From: Shewanella mangrovi
GTDB lineage: Bacteria; Pseudomonadota; Gammaproteobacteria; Enterobacterales; Shewanellaceae
Length of the DNA: 64,000 bases
Assembly (NCBI RefSeq): GCF_000753795.1
Contig: NZ_JPEO01000005.1
Span: forward strand, 62,001-126,000
Direction of reading: 5' to 3'
Positions 35,201 through 44,039 of the stretch are shown one piece after another. Position 1 is the first letter of the stretch. Each line of letters opens with the position of its first letter. The notes under the pieces were generated by a model. The model was not told the origin of the DNA. It did not search any database and was given only the letters and a program-made list of their open reading frames with translations. Position numbers and translations under genes: made by a program.

Positions 35201-37606
35201 TTAGCTCCAAACGACATCACGTTTAATGAAGTCAAGCACGGTCTCTGCATTCGATTTCGACACTTCAACTTTGTAATCTTCCTCGCATAGATGAAGGTTT
35301 TGAACGGTTTCTCCAGATGAAGATACAAATTTTACTAGTTGATTAGGTCTTGGCTTTTCTTTTCGCTTGCTCAGTTTAAATCCTACTTCGTTTACCATGT
35401 ACGCATGGTGTTCATTGTTAAATCTCAATGCCGTATTGGTAAAGGCATAGCGTGCAATGTACTTAGACAATCCGGATGATTTTAGAATAGAGTTATAATA
35501 ATCTGCGGCTTCTTCAGTCGATTGAAAAGAGTCACGAGGCGTCATCTGCAATACTTCAGCATTTTTACCTTTTTTATACACCCAATCGCTTAAACCAATG
35601 ATGTGTTCAAGTGTTTTACAGATCTTCCTCTGTAGATCATCGGGAGTCTTAAATTTCTTAACCCCACTTTTTGATAGATCCATTTTCGCTTTTTTTACTA
35701 ACTCATTTGCATGCGTTTCATGCTTTTGCCACTCTCTGTCCCAGCTTTCAATTTCTGCCCCGTTCTTTTTTTGTGCAAATAGCAAACTGGTGAGTGTCGG
35801 TGTATCAATGAACACATTTCTCGGCAAAGAGACAATTGCTTTTACGTGAAACATTCTATAAAGAAATATTCTCACTGGCATAAGATCTACAGCATTAAAA
35901 ATAGATTCGGGCAAAACCACACCTAAACGTCCTTCTGGTTTAAGAAGCTGAAATGCCCTTTCAATAAATAGTGCGTCGGATGGAGTTTTTTCTGATAGCG
36001 AAAACGTTTTAGATAGAGTTCTCTTTGTGTCGGAAGAGAGAGTTACACCAAACGGTGGGTTGGACAAAACCACATCAAAAGTCTCACATACATCCTTATC
36101 ATAAACACTCCTCGTAATACTTCGTTCCTTATCCCCAGAGGGCCTTAGCTTCGTATCGTTGTACGAGGAAAACGGCTTGAATGCATCATACTTAAACATA
36201 TGAGCAGAGCCATCACCATGTAACACCATATTAACTTTAGAGGTTATTGCCATAATAAATTTTGGGTCGAAACCATAAATGAAGTTTTCAGCCCAATAGT
36301 TTGGCATATCATCACTCATGCGCGCGTTGTAAAACTGCGTTTCTTCGAAATCAGATACGAGAGTGACAGACTCTTCCTTAATTGAAGACGTAATTTTATT
36401 CATAGCATGCAATAAAAAAGCACCCGAACCGCAAGCTGGATCAATTACATAAGGAAGTCTATTTTCAGGGTGTGTGGCATTCTTCCAAGTTTTCTTGGTT
36501 AATCCTTCAAGATCTAATGCTTCAATCATGAATCTAACCAAATTCGAATGTGTGAAATACATGCCCTTATCTTGTTTGAATCCAGATCTAAGTATTTCTT
36601 CGAAGAAGGCTCCTATCACGTCACCATGTAAAGCAGCCCCTTTCGTAATCGATAATGACTCTAAGGCTAATACTACCGATTTTACTTTTTCTTTTGAAAA
36701 CTCTTTGGGGTCAATCTCATCTGGTGTCACCCCTTTTTCTATATACCGAGAGTACGCTTCTTTATATAAGTCGTTTACATAGCCATATACAGACGAAGAC
36801 TTTTCGGGCTTGCCATTCTTATACTTGACCTGAAAGCTGTATTCGTCTCCCTTTTTTGTTGTTCTCTCATCATATATTTTCGCAAGCAGGCACTTAACTA
36901 AGTTAACAAATAATGCATTATCAGGATGCTCTCCAAAAAATTCATTATGAAAGCTGTTTGCAACAGCTCTAAAATCTGATTGCGTGGTATTTATTTTAAG
37001 ATCTCGTTCGCCACCATTGACATATGGCACATAATTTAGATCTTGATAGTCCTTAGGGAATACAGTTGAATATGGTTTTCCTGCGTCTTCCCAACTTTCA
37101 TAAGACTTATACTTCACATAGTCTATGCATTTCAGCTCAAAGTTTGTTTTTGGTGTATTTGGATGAACAGTCCCATAAACTAATAATTTTGGGGAGCCTA
37201 TTAAAGGAGCCGTGCCAAAAAGCTGATACTTAATAGCTTTATCTTCATCAGACGAATATTTTTCAGATGATTTAAACTCCATCACAGCATATGGGAGGTC
37301 ATCCTCATCATATACAATTAAATCAACTTCATCAGATAGTGACCCTGTACTACCGTGAGCAAAGTACTGTTCGTGATATAGCCTCTCAATGTCGTAACCA
37401 TACTCATCTCCACAAAGCAAGTTGATAATGGTTGCATGCACTAACTCCTCCGGTTCGAAAGCTTTTACATTGCTTTCATCCGACCGTAATTCACTGGGGT
37501 ACGTGATAACACTACTAGTTTCATCAGCTATTGCTAGTTTTGAACCAGAAGAGAGATTGTTGATTTTTTCCACATACCATTGAATAGATTTCTCATCTAG
37601 AGACAT
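35201..37606 (-). CDS. Fused nuclease-adenine methyltransferase (BcgI-like RM subunit)
   Basis: 801 residues. The N-terminal domain (about 50-160) looks like a PD-(D/E)xK nuclease of the HsdR_N type: Asp95 in EVDLIVYD, then Glu110-Phe-Lys112 in VMEFKSS. The methyltransferase part has a helical region (about 200-360), the SAM motif DPACGSGAF (389-397) and the catalytic NPPF (516-519), specific for N6-adenine methylation. No helicase domain is present, so it is not a classic type I HsdR. Nuclease and methylase in one chain with a separate S subunit matches the two-subunit type II (BcgI-like, IIB/IIG) layout. It is low in GC and flanked by attC-like sites. Confidence 0.82.
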   Translation of the reverse strand: MSLDEKSIQWYVEKINNLSSGSKLAIADETSSVITYPSELRSDESNVKAFEPEELVHATIINLLCGDEYGYDIERLYHEQYFAHGSTGSLSDEVDLIVYDEDDLPYAVMEFKSSEKYSSDEDKAIKYQLFGTAPLIGSPKLLVYGTVHPNTPKTNFELKCIDYVKYKSYESWEDAGKPYSTVFPKDYQDLNYVPYVNGGERDLKINTTQSDFRAVANSFHNEFFGEHPDNALFVNLVKCLLAKIYDERTTKKGDEYSFQVKYKNGKPEKSSSVYGYVNDLYKEAYSRYIEKGVTPDEIDPKEFSKEKVKSVVLALESLSITKGAALHGDVIGAFFEEILRSGFKQDKGMYFTHSNLVRFMIEALDLEGLTKKTWKNATHPENRLPYVIDPACGSGAFLLHAMNKITSSIKEESVTLVSDFEETQFYNARMSDDMPNYWAENFIYGFDPKFIMAITSKVNMVLHGDGSAHMFKYDAFKPFSSYNDTKLRPSGDKERSITRSVYDKDVCETFDVVLSNPPFGVTLSSDTKRTLSKTFSLSEKTPSDALFIERAFQLLKPEGRLGVVLPESIFNAVDLMPVRIFLYRMFHVKAIVSLPRNVFIDTPTLTSLLFAQKKNGAEIESWDREWQKHETHANELVKKAKMDLSKSGVKKFKTPDDLQRKICKTLEHIIGLSDWVYKKGKNAEVLQMTPRDSFQSTEEAADYYNSILKSSGLSKYIARYAFTNTALRFNNEHHAYMVNEVGFKLSKRKEKPRPNQLVKFVSSSGETVQNLHLCEEDYKVEVSKSNAETVLDFIKRDVVWS

Positions 37607-37656
37607 ATTTTTCCTATATTTTTCTAATTAATACATCGTCGCTAACGGTGCAGGAG

Positions 37657-37755
37657 CCCTAACGCCGCGTTAAGGCGTGACGTTATGCGTGCCATACTGT
37701 GAGCGAAGCGAAACTGGCACGCATTGCGGAATCGCTCTTAAACGCCTTGTTAGGC
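37657..37755 (-). other. attC site, cassette 1
   Basis: On the minus strand it starts GCCTAACAAGGCG (from 37755) and ends GCGGCGTTAGGG (to 37657). A perfect 10-bp inverted pair, ATGCGTGCCA (37685-37694) and TGGCACGCAT (37715-37724), lies around the centre. The outer arms also pair (AACAAGGCG with CGCGGCGTT-type ends). This fits the integron attC consensus R''-L''-palindrome-L'-R' well. It sits between the stop of the 135-residue gene and the start of the RM gene. Confidence 0.82.
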
Positions 37756-37772
37756 TTTTTAATATCACCGAC

Positions 37773-38180
37773 TTAACCTCTTTTTACCCTCGCTAAGTTC
37801 CTCAGTGAAAGCATGAAAATAGCCAACGAGGATACTATGTGAATCATTGGTATAGCCCTTTCGAAGAGGTAAATCTCTCCCAAATAAGAATCGAATATTT
37901 TGCCACATAAATGATGACCTTTAATGGTTGTTTCAATTACCAAAGGCATCCAAAAATAAGTCACCAACATCGCAGCCAACAAAGCAATTAAGGGGCTGAA
38001 CCATATAAATGTCGTATCTTTATATCCACGCTGAAGCGCGACTACGATAGGTAAACACATCACTGAACCGTATATTATCGAAGCATAAAATCGTCCATCA
38101 TCTCCCTGAGTACAAGTCCCCGCCACTGCACCGAGTGAAACCAAAAGACCATACAAAACTATCAAGATCGAGCTGTACAT
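37773..38180 (-). CDS. Cassette-borne small membrane protein, unknown
   Basis: 135 residues with four probable membrane segments: about 4-22, 33-48, 60-80 and 108-125. Cysteines lie at about 22, 42 and 92. No family was recognised. It ends 17 bases before a clear attC site and begins 14 bases after another attC-like boundary. That compact layout is that of a single-gene integron cassette. AT-rich. Confidence 0.7.
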   Translation of the reverse strand: MYSSILIVLYGLLVSLGAVAGTCTQGDDGRFYASIIYGSVMCLPIVVALQRGYKDTTFIWFSPLIALLAAMLVTYFWMPLVIETTIKGHHLCGKIFDSYLGEIYLFERAIPMIHIVSSLAIFMLSLRNLARVKRG

Positions 38181-38194
38181 TTGTAACCTTTGAT

Positions 38195-38262
38195 GCCTAA
38201 CAGCTTATTCATGCGCATGCGCGTTTACCTCGTTGGACCAGTGAAAACGCGCACAGTTAACT
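38195..38262 (-). other. attC-like site at the upstream boundary of the cassettes
   Basis: On the minus strand it ends with a perfect GTTAGGC (38201-38195) just before the cassette gene and begins with AGTTAAC (38262-38256). In between is the stem GCGCGTTT (38219-38226) with AAACGCGC (38245-38252). The left-box match is imperfect. Confidence 0.5.
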
Positions 38263-38312
38263 ATTTGTATGTAATGAACTTATCAGCATTTTGCTAAATT
38301 CACCATCCTGAA

Positions 38313-38330
38313 AAACGCGCATGCGCGTTT
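38313..38330. repeat. 18-bp perfect palindrome, part of a repeated GCGCATGCGC motif
   Basis: AAACGCGCATGCGCGTTT is its own reverse complement. A partial copy (GCGCATGCGCGTTT, 38213-38226) lies inside the adjacent attC-like site, and related GTGAAAACGCGCACA and GTGAAAATGCGCACG segments lie near 38241 and 38399. The surrounding region 38263-38645 has no credible gene. Confidence 0.7.
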
Positions 38331-38645
38331 CCCAAACCTATTATCTAACCCATAGTATTTATAATCACATGATTTTAATGATATTTATTTATATTGAAAT
38401 GTGAAAATGCGCACGAAGTTGGGATTAAAATCGCCATGATTTCAATATGACTGTATGCCTGTCCAGCTTTTAGACATTTCAAAGAAGGACAACATTTGAG
38501 TGAAATAGATCAATATTTGTAGGCGAGAAAGTCGGCGTTTGACTGCGCCACAGACAACGAGTTAACTCACTTTGCAGCAAAGATGATCTTGCTTTGAGAA
38601 CTCAAAGCAAACTCGAAACTAACAGGTGTACTCGTTTAATTCCCA

Positions 38646-38807
38646 GCACATGCGGGCTTGTGGCCGTTGCCAGCAAGGCGAATATCGTGCAGCGATGTGC
38701 TTATGAACGCGAGCCAAGGATGGCGAGCTGGCTAATTACATGGATGTAATTGGCTGGCGTCGAGATTCCAAGGATGGATTCACATCGTGCCACAAGATCG
38801 CATGTGC
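38646..38807. repeat. Non-coding repeat element with nested inverted repeats
   Basis: Ends are inverted: GCACATGCG (38646-38654) with CGCATGTGC (38799-38807). Inside are AATTACAT-GG-ATGTAATT (38734-38751) and GCCA-AGGA-TGGC (38713-38724). Two copies of CCAAGGATGG (38714-38723 and 38768-38777) each sit between complementary arms. No ORF fits. It could be a folded RNA or a miniature mobile element. It occupies the right end of the accessory segment beside menE. Confidence 0.6.
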
Positions 38808-38868
38808 ATAAGCCCGCCGCAGGCGATTTAGCACACCAGTGTTGGTAAGCAAGGTAGGATGCTAACCA

Positions 38869-38894
38869 GAGTTTGGCGCTATCCAGCCAAACTC
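38869..38894 (-). terminator. Hairpin just downstream of menE
   Basis: GAGTTTGGC (38869-38877) pairs perfectly with GCCAAACTC (38886-38894), 7 bases beyond the menE stop on the minus strand. There is no T-run, so it may be an mRNA 3'-end stabiliser or a Rho-assisted stop. Confidence 0.55.
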
Positions 38895-38901
38895 AATCCA
38901 A

Positions 38902-40320
38902 TCAGCGATTGGTGATTATCGCCTGAATCACCAGCTTCCTTTGTACTTTCAACCCCTGAAAATCCCCATCCGGCCACGGGTAGTAAACTCGTGGGCGTTT
39001 AAAGCGGGCGATTTTGGGTAGCAGAAATTCGGTGAGTTCGGCGTCAGTTGGCAGGGTGCCATCACGAGTTTTGACAATGGCGGACGGCAATAGGCCAAAT
39101 TCCTCATTGGCTTCGCCAAATACGATGGCGTCGAGGATTTGTGGGTGCAGTTTTAGCGCGGCTTCAATCTCTTCTGGCTGAATGTTTTCGCCGCCGCAGA
39201 TAAACATGTTATCGCTGCGCCCCTGAATATGCAGTTGGCCTGCGTCATCAAAATAGCCGCGGTCTTTGGTGCAGAACCAGCCGTCGCTGTCGGTTTCCAA
39301 CAGCAAACTGTCATCAGGTTGCAGATAACCTTGGAACAAGGTGGCACCCTTTACCCAAATAACACCGTCTTTGATGCAAAGTTCACGGTTAGGTAACAGT
39401 TCGCCACTGCCGGGGATATGGGCGGCGCTGGTGGTGATCTGCGAGCCCATTTCGGTCATGCCATAGCTGGTAAAGGCGCTGATGCCCATCTGTTGTAGCG
39501 CATCGGTCAGTTCAGTGCCGATAGCACCGCCTCCGAGCAGCAGGCACTTCACTTTGCTTAGGCTGGCTGGTGAATCAGCCAATAACCTTTGTAATTGGGT
39601 AGCGACCAGCGACAAATGACTGATGGGATCGCGCTGGAGTTGTTCACTCAACGGCAGCGCATCGTCGACCATCACAGTCGTTGCGCCACTGAGAGCGCAG
39701 CGGTTAACAATCGCCAAGCCACCGATATGAAACAGCGGCAGCGATAACAACCAAGCATCGTGCTGCGTGAGTTCGATACGCTGTAAGCTGCCTTCGGCAT
39801 TGGCAATATGATTGGCGAGTGAATGCACCGCGCCTTTCGGCACGCCAGAGGAACCTGAGGTGAGCAACAGATTAACTGGCTTGCCAATCTCTATTTCTGG
39901 TGGCTGATTGTCTACTTTAACTAACGAATCAGTGGTGATTTCGGCAAAATTCGGCGTCAGGCGTCGTATCGCCGTGGTTGTCGACCATAAATCTTGGCGG
40001 GTGTCGTCTGGGCACCACAGCGCGCGGATCTGTAGCCGCTGCATAATTTCCAGTAACTGCTGCTCGGGAAACTTGGGTGACAGTGGACAAAACAGCACGC
40101 CGCGATCTACGCAGGCCCAGTAAAGCAAAATCATCTCAATGCAGTTGCTGGCAACCACAGCGAGCTTATCGCCAGCGCTTAGCCCTTGGTCATTGAGCCA
40201 TTGACCGAGAATGAGGACTTGTTGGGAAAGTTGTTGATAACGGGTGGTTTGGCTACCGCTACGCAGCGCAATGGCATGAGGCGCTGCGGCGGCAGTTTGA
40301 TGCAGAGGTGATAACGACAA
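38902..40320 (-). CDS. menE: O-succinylbenzoate-CoA ligase MenE
   Basis: 472 residues from a TTG at 40320. This start is chosen because AGGAAG lies 4 bases before it and it comes right after the menC stop; an upstream TTG at 40359 would overlap menC without a ribosome site. It activates o-succinylbenzoate with ATP and CoA. It has AMP-binding motif LLLTSGSSGVPKGAVHS, TSYGMTEMGSQ and the C-terminal GRSDNMFICGGENIQPEEIE hinge. Last gene of menD-menH-menC-menE. Confidence 0.93.
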   Translation of the reverse strand: MSLSPLHQTAAAAPHAIALRSGSQTTRYQQLSQQVLILGQWLNDQGLSAGDKLAVVASNCIEMILLYWACVDRGVLFCPLSPKFPEQQLLEIMQRLQIRALWCPDDTRQDLWSTTTAIRRLTPNFAEITTDSLVKVDNQPPEIEIGKPVNLLLTSGSSGVPKGAVHSLANHIANAEGSLQRIELTQHDAWLLSLPLFHIGGLAIVNRCALSGATTVMVDDALPLSEQLQRDPISHLSLVATQLQRLLADSPASLSKVKCLLLGGGAIGTELTDALQQMGISAFTSYGMTEMGSQITTSAAHIPGSGELLPNRELCIKDGVIWVKGATLFQGYLQPDDSLLLETDSDGWFCTKDRGYFDDAGQLHIQGRSDNMFICGGENIQPEEIEAALKLHPQILDAIVFGEANEEFGLLPSAIVKTRDGTLPTDAELTEFLLPKIARFKRPRVYYPWPDGDFQGLKVQRKLVIQAIITNR

Positions 40321-40321
40321 G

Positions 40322-41365
40322 TTACTTCCTAATGGTGAACACTGGCGTGAGTGAATCAAACGCTAAGCAGGTTTTGTCGGCATAAGGTTCGATTAACGCT
40401 TTGGTAAACGGGGTGAGAGTATCGACTCCTGGGGTATCATCGGGCGTCAGTGCGGCCGCAACACGCAGAATATCGGCAATGCCGAGTGATGATTCGATAG
40501 AGGAACTCAACACACAACGCAGCCCCAGATTATGGGCGTGTTCAATCAGCTGTTGCAGTTTTGGCAGACTGCCGCACAGCATTGGCTTGATCACTAAGGC
40601 GCGCAGGCCACTATCGTAAGCATCTTCTGACGGCATAAAGTCAGGAATGCGGCCTAAGGTTTCATCGAGCGCAAACGGGACACCTGTTGAGGCAAACAGG
40701 GCGCGGTTTTTCTGCCATTGACGGCACGGCTCTTCAATATATTCCAGCGCCTGTTTTGGCAGACAGGCACAGAAGGCTTCGGCCTCTTCAAACTCAAAGC
40801 CTTGGTTAGCGTCGAGACGCAGTTTGACCTCTGGACGCAGCTCTTGCACTAAGTGGATCAGCTTAAGCTCTTCGGCCATATTGGTTTGCGCCACTTTGAT
40901 TTTGACGCGGTGAATATTGGTCGGCAGCGTGGCCAAGCGTTGACGCAGCATCACTTCAGGCTCGCCTTCGCGCGGTACAATCAACGGCACTGGCTCAAAC
41001 GGGGTGTGATGCACTGGTAGCTGGTTGTTGATTTTGGCAGACAGCAGACTTAACCCCCAGGCGACTGAGGCCAGTTTGGTCAGTTCGGCGGCGCTGTCTA
41101 AATCGAGCGTGCCTTCTACAATCGCCTGCAGCAGATTTTGCAGTTCAGTAATGGCTTGTTCCAGTGTTTCCAGACTAAAGCCATTGATTTCGCTGCCGTC
41201 ACGATCGAGTCCGCTGAGTGGCGCGATTTCCACATAATAATCTTGCTCATTGGCACGAGCTTGCAGGATTAATCCTTGGCGCAATTCAATGCGCTGCTTG
41301 CCGACTGGCAAGGCGCTATCTAAAGGAATTCGGTAGCGAGCAAGGCTAAAAGACTCAAGCGTCAT
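40322..41365 (-). CDS. menC: o-Succinylbenzoate synthase MenC
   Basis: 347 residues, enolase superfamily. It dehydrates SHCHC to o-succinylbenzoate. The expected acid/base Lys (KIKVAQT) and metal ligands are seen in RLDANQGFE, YIEEPCRQ and FALDETLG, and the second Lys in LVIKPMLCG. It starts 3 bases after menH. No gene-level oddities. Confidence 0.94.
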   Translation of the reverse strand: MTLESFSLARYRIPLDSALPVGKQRIELRQGLILQARANEQDYYVEIAPLSGLDRDGSEINGFSLETLEQAITELQNLLQAIVEGTLDLDSAAELTKLASVAWGLSLLSAKINNQLPVHHTPFEPVPLIVPREGEPEVMLRQRLATLPTNIHRVKIKVAQTNMAEELKLIHLVQELRPEVKLRLDANQGFEFEEAEAFCACLPKQALEYIEEPCRQWQKNRALFASTGVPFALDETLGRIPDFMPSEDAYDSGLRALVIKPMLCGSLPKLQQLIEHAHNLGLRCVLSSSIESSLGIADILRVAAALTPDDTPGVDTLTPFTKALIEPYADKTCLAFDSLTPVFTIRK

Positions 41366-41368
41366 TCT

Positions 41369-42154
41369 TTATCTCCGCAAATCGTGTAATGCCGGTAGCA
41401 GTGCTGCCAGCATGGCTGCCGCTTGTCCTTTATGACAGTTGTGACCAACGGCGTCGATGGCATGCAACTGCAGCTCGGGCACTTGCTGCTGCCAGCGTTG
41501 GGCAAGGGCAGTAAATTTGGCATCTTGAGTGCCATAATAATAGTGTACCGCGCAAGTTAACTGTGACGGCAGTTGCCATAATGGCTGCTGCAGTGCCAGC
41601 GAGGTGCCGGCATACATGGCTAACAGTGACGCGGGGTCTTGTTGTTCGCGTTGTGCAATCAGGGCTTGCCGCTGTTGCTCGCTAAGATCGGCGAATACGG
41701 CCTGCTGATACCACAGCGTTAAAAAATCACGCATCGGTAACCGCGCCAGCCGTTGTTGCCACTGCTGATCATTGCTGGCGCGCTGCTCGCGTTCCGCCGT
41801 TGTTTGCAGCCCGGGATGACAAGATTCCAGTTGCAAGCTCAGCAGTTGTTGCGGGTAATTGGCGGCCAGATGCAAGGCTATCCTGCCCCCAAGCGAATAC
41901 CCCAGCAAGTGATATTGCTCAATACCGAGAGCTAGCACAGATTGTTGCACCAGTTCGGCACATTCGGCAAAGGCTGGAGACTGCTGCAGCTGATAATGAG
42001 TCTGGCCATGGCCCGGCAGATCAACCGTGATGCAATAAAACGCTTGGCTTAAGCTATCCAGCAGTAGCCGCCAATCGGCACCGCTGCCAAGAAAGCCATG
42101 CAGCAACACCAACGCCGGTTGCTGCTTGCTGCCGTAACATTGAGTGTGCAACAT
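41369..42154 (-). CDS. menH: SHCHC synthase MenH (alpha/beta hydrolase)
   Basis: 261 residues from the ATG at 42154, which shares a base with the menD stop (TAATG). It eliminates pyruvate from SEPHCHC. It is an alpha/beta hydrolase with LLHGFLGSGADW (oxyanion region), nucleophile elbow GYSLGGR and the catalytic His in VGHNCHKG. Its position between menD and menC supports the assignment. Confidence 0.92.
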   Translation of the reverse strand: MLHTQCYGSKQQPALVLLHGFLGSGADWRLLLDSLSQAFYCITVDLPGHGQTHYQLQQSPAFAECAELVQQSVLALGIEQYHLLGYSLGGRIALHLAANYPQQLLSLQLESCHPGLQTTAEREQRASNDQQWQQRLARLPMRDFLTLWYQQAVFADLSEQQRQALIAQREQQDPASLLAMYAGTSLALQQPLWQLPSQLTCAVHYYYGTQDAKFTALAQRWQQQVPELQLHAIDAVGHNCHKGQAAAMLAALLPALHDLRR

Positions 42155-43887
42155 TAGCTTTGCCTTACCCAATGGCCAATAGCGGCAATCTGCTCGCTCG
42201 ACTGATGCGGCGCGACTTTCACTTCAATGACTGAAGCTCCGTTATAATCCAGCGCATCTTCATAGGCGTCGATAAAGCCGGTGAGATCGTCCACTTGGTT
42301 GTAGGGTAAGCCAAACATCGCGCTGCCGTAGCCAAACTCTAAACCATGCCCTAAGCGATAATATTGCTCGCGCACGCTGTCATCTGGCACGGGCAGAATA
42401 TTAAAGATGCTGCCGCCATCGTTATTCAGAATGACAATCACCAGTGGTGCTTTTGCTTGGCGCGCTAAGGCCAAGGAGTTGAGGTCGTGCAGCGCCGAGA
42501 CATCGCCAATAATCAAGGTGGTGGCTTTGCCCTGATGCGCCGCAACGCCGCAGCTAGTAGCAATTAAACCATCAATCCCGGAGGCGCCACGGTTGGTGTA
42601 GGTGATAGCGGGCGCGCTGGTGAGCGGGGCAAACATATCGTACAGGCGTACTGGCAGACTGTTGCCGATAAACAGTTGCTGCGCGCCAGGACGGGTGCGG
42701 GCAATTTGCCGTACCACTTGCGCTTCACCAAAGCTGCTCTGGTCAATTTGTTGCGTAAACAGCTGATTTAACGCTTCGTTTTGCGTGACTAATGGCAGCG
42801 CCCAATGCGCAGCAGACGAGCGTGGCCAATCGAGACTGGCGATTTGGCTCAGCTCAGCCAGCAGCACTTGTTTGCTGGAATGACTCGGATCGAGCCGCTG
42901 TTGTCGCGGTAACACCTGCCAGTAGCTGTGCCACTGTTGCTCGGCCAGATAACTAATCAGCCGTTTCGAGAGTAGACGCCCGCCGAACAGTAATACCCGA
43001 TCTGCCTGTTGCAGTAGCGCCTTGGCTTGTGGTTGTTGCAGCAGTTGGTCGATATTGCCGATTGCCGCCGGGTGTTGCCTCAGTTGCGACTGAGCATCGG
43101 TCAACAGCGGCCAGCCTAGCTTGTTGGCCAATTTGACGAGCAGTTCCGGTTGTTCATCGCCATCAAGCGTAGCCGCGATAATCACCCCTTTGCCATGCAC
43201 CAAGCGGCTGAGCACGTCTTTACTTGGCAGGTGGGCAAACTGTGCGACGGAATACTCGCTGTAAGGTCGACTGTGTTCCAGCCAAGGCTGCAATGCATCA
43301 CGATACAGTTGCAGTTCCAGCGGCAGCGGGTCCTGCAAAGGCTTAAATAGGTTTTGCGGATACAGCGGTTCGCGATACATACAGTTGATATGCAGCGGAC
43401 CGTCGAGATTACTCACGGCTTCATCAATGCTACTGAGCAGCACCTTGGCCGGAATGCTGGTATCAGGCGTGGGCAGATCGCAGCGTTTGGCGTAATTGGC
43501 AAATATCGCAGGCTGCAAAATCGCTTGGTTTGCGCCACAGCCAATCAACTCAGGCGGTCTATCACCCGACAGCACGATCAAAGGTACGTTAGTGAGCCAA
43601 GCTTCCACTACCGCGGGGTAGAGATTAGCTACTGCAGTGCCTGAGGTGGTGATGATGGCGACGGGGGCACGACTGGCTTTGGCAAGCCCAAGCGCATAGA
43701 AGGCCAACCCCCGTTCATCAAAGTGCAGGTGTTGCTTCAGTTTTTGTTGTTGAGAGGCAGCCAGTGTCAGCGGAGTGGAGCGTGAACCCGGTGCCATGCA
43801 GACGTGTTGAACGCCGAGCCGAGCTAATTCTTCGAGGATAATGGCTCCCCAAAGCAGATTAAGCTCAGCATGGAAGTTATTATGCAT
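42154..43887 (-). CDS. menD: SEPHCHC synthase MenD
   Basis: 577 residues, a thiamine-diphosphate enzyme that joins isochorismate with 2-oxoglutarate. The N-terminal substrate-channel block [14 protein letters not shown], the ThDP glutamate region and the cofactor-binding motif [12 protein letters not shown] followed by NNDGGSIFN are present. First gene of the men operon; its substrate comes from MenF encoded 40 kb away. Confidence 0.96.
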   Translation of the reverse strand: MHNNFHAELNLLWGAIILEELARLGVQHVCMAPGSRSTPLTLAASQQQKLKQHLHFDERGLAFYALGLAKASRAPVAIITTSGTAVANLYPAVVEAWLTNVPLIVLSGDRPPELIGCGANQAILQPAIFANYAKRCDLPTPDTSIPAKVLLSSIDEAVSNLDGPLHINCMYREPLYPQNLFKPLQDPLPLELQLYRDALQPWLEHSRPYSEYSVAQFAHLPSKDVLSRLVHGKGVIIAATLDGDEQPELLVKLANKLGWPLLTDAQSQLRQHPAAIGNIDQLLQQPQAKALLQQADRVLLFGGRLLSKRLISYLAEQQWHSYWQVLPRQQRLDPSHSSKQVLLAELSQIASLDWPRSSAAHWALPLVTQNEALNQLFTQQIDQSSFGEAQVVRQIARTRPGAQQLFIGNSLPVRLYDMFAPLTSAPAITYTNRGASGIDGLIATSCGVAAHQGKATTLIIGDVSALHDLNSLALARQAKAPLVIVILNNDGGSIFNILPVPDDSVREQYYRLGHGLEFGYGSAMFGLPYNQVDDLTGFIDAYEDALDYNGASVIEVKVAPHQSSEQIAAIGHWVRQS

Positions 43888-44039
43888 AAGCGGTTACCCA
43901 ATTTTGGCTGCAACTAGTGTAACCATTTGCGCTCACAGGCAAAAGGGATAAAAACTTTCGGCAAGATTACGCGCTACATTTGCCGCCGCGAATCGCTTTG
44001 CTGGCACGATAGGTTAGCCGGGTTTATTCGGCATTAGGG

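Noticed and set aside
35201-37606. Classical type I restriction system (HsdRMS)
   Set aside because: No helicase/translocase domain or separate hsdR is present; nuclease and methylase are in one chain.
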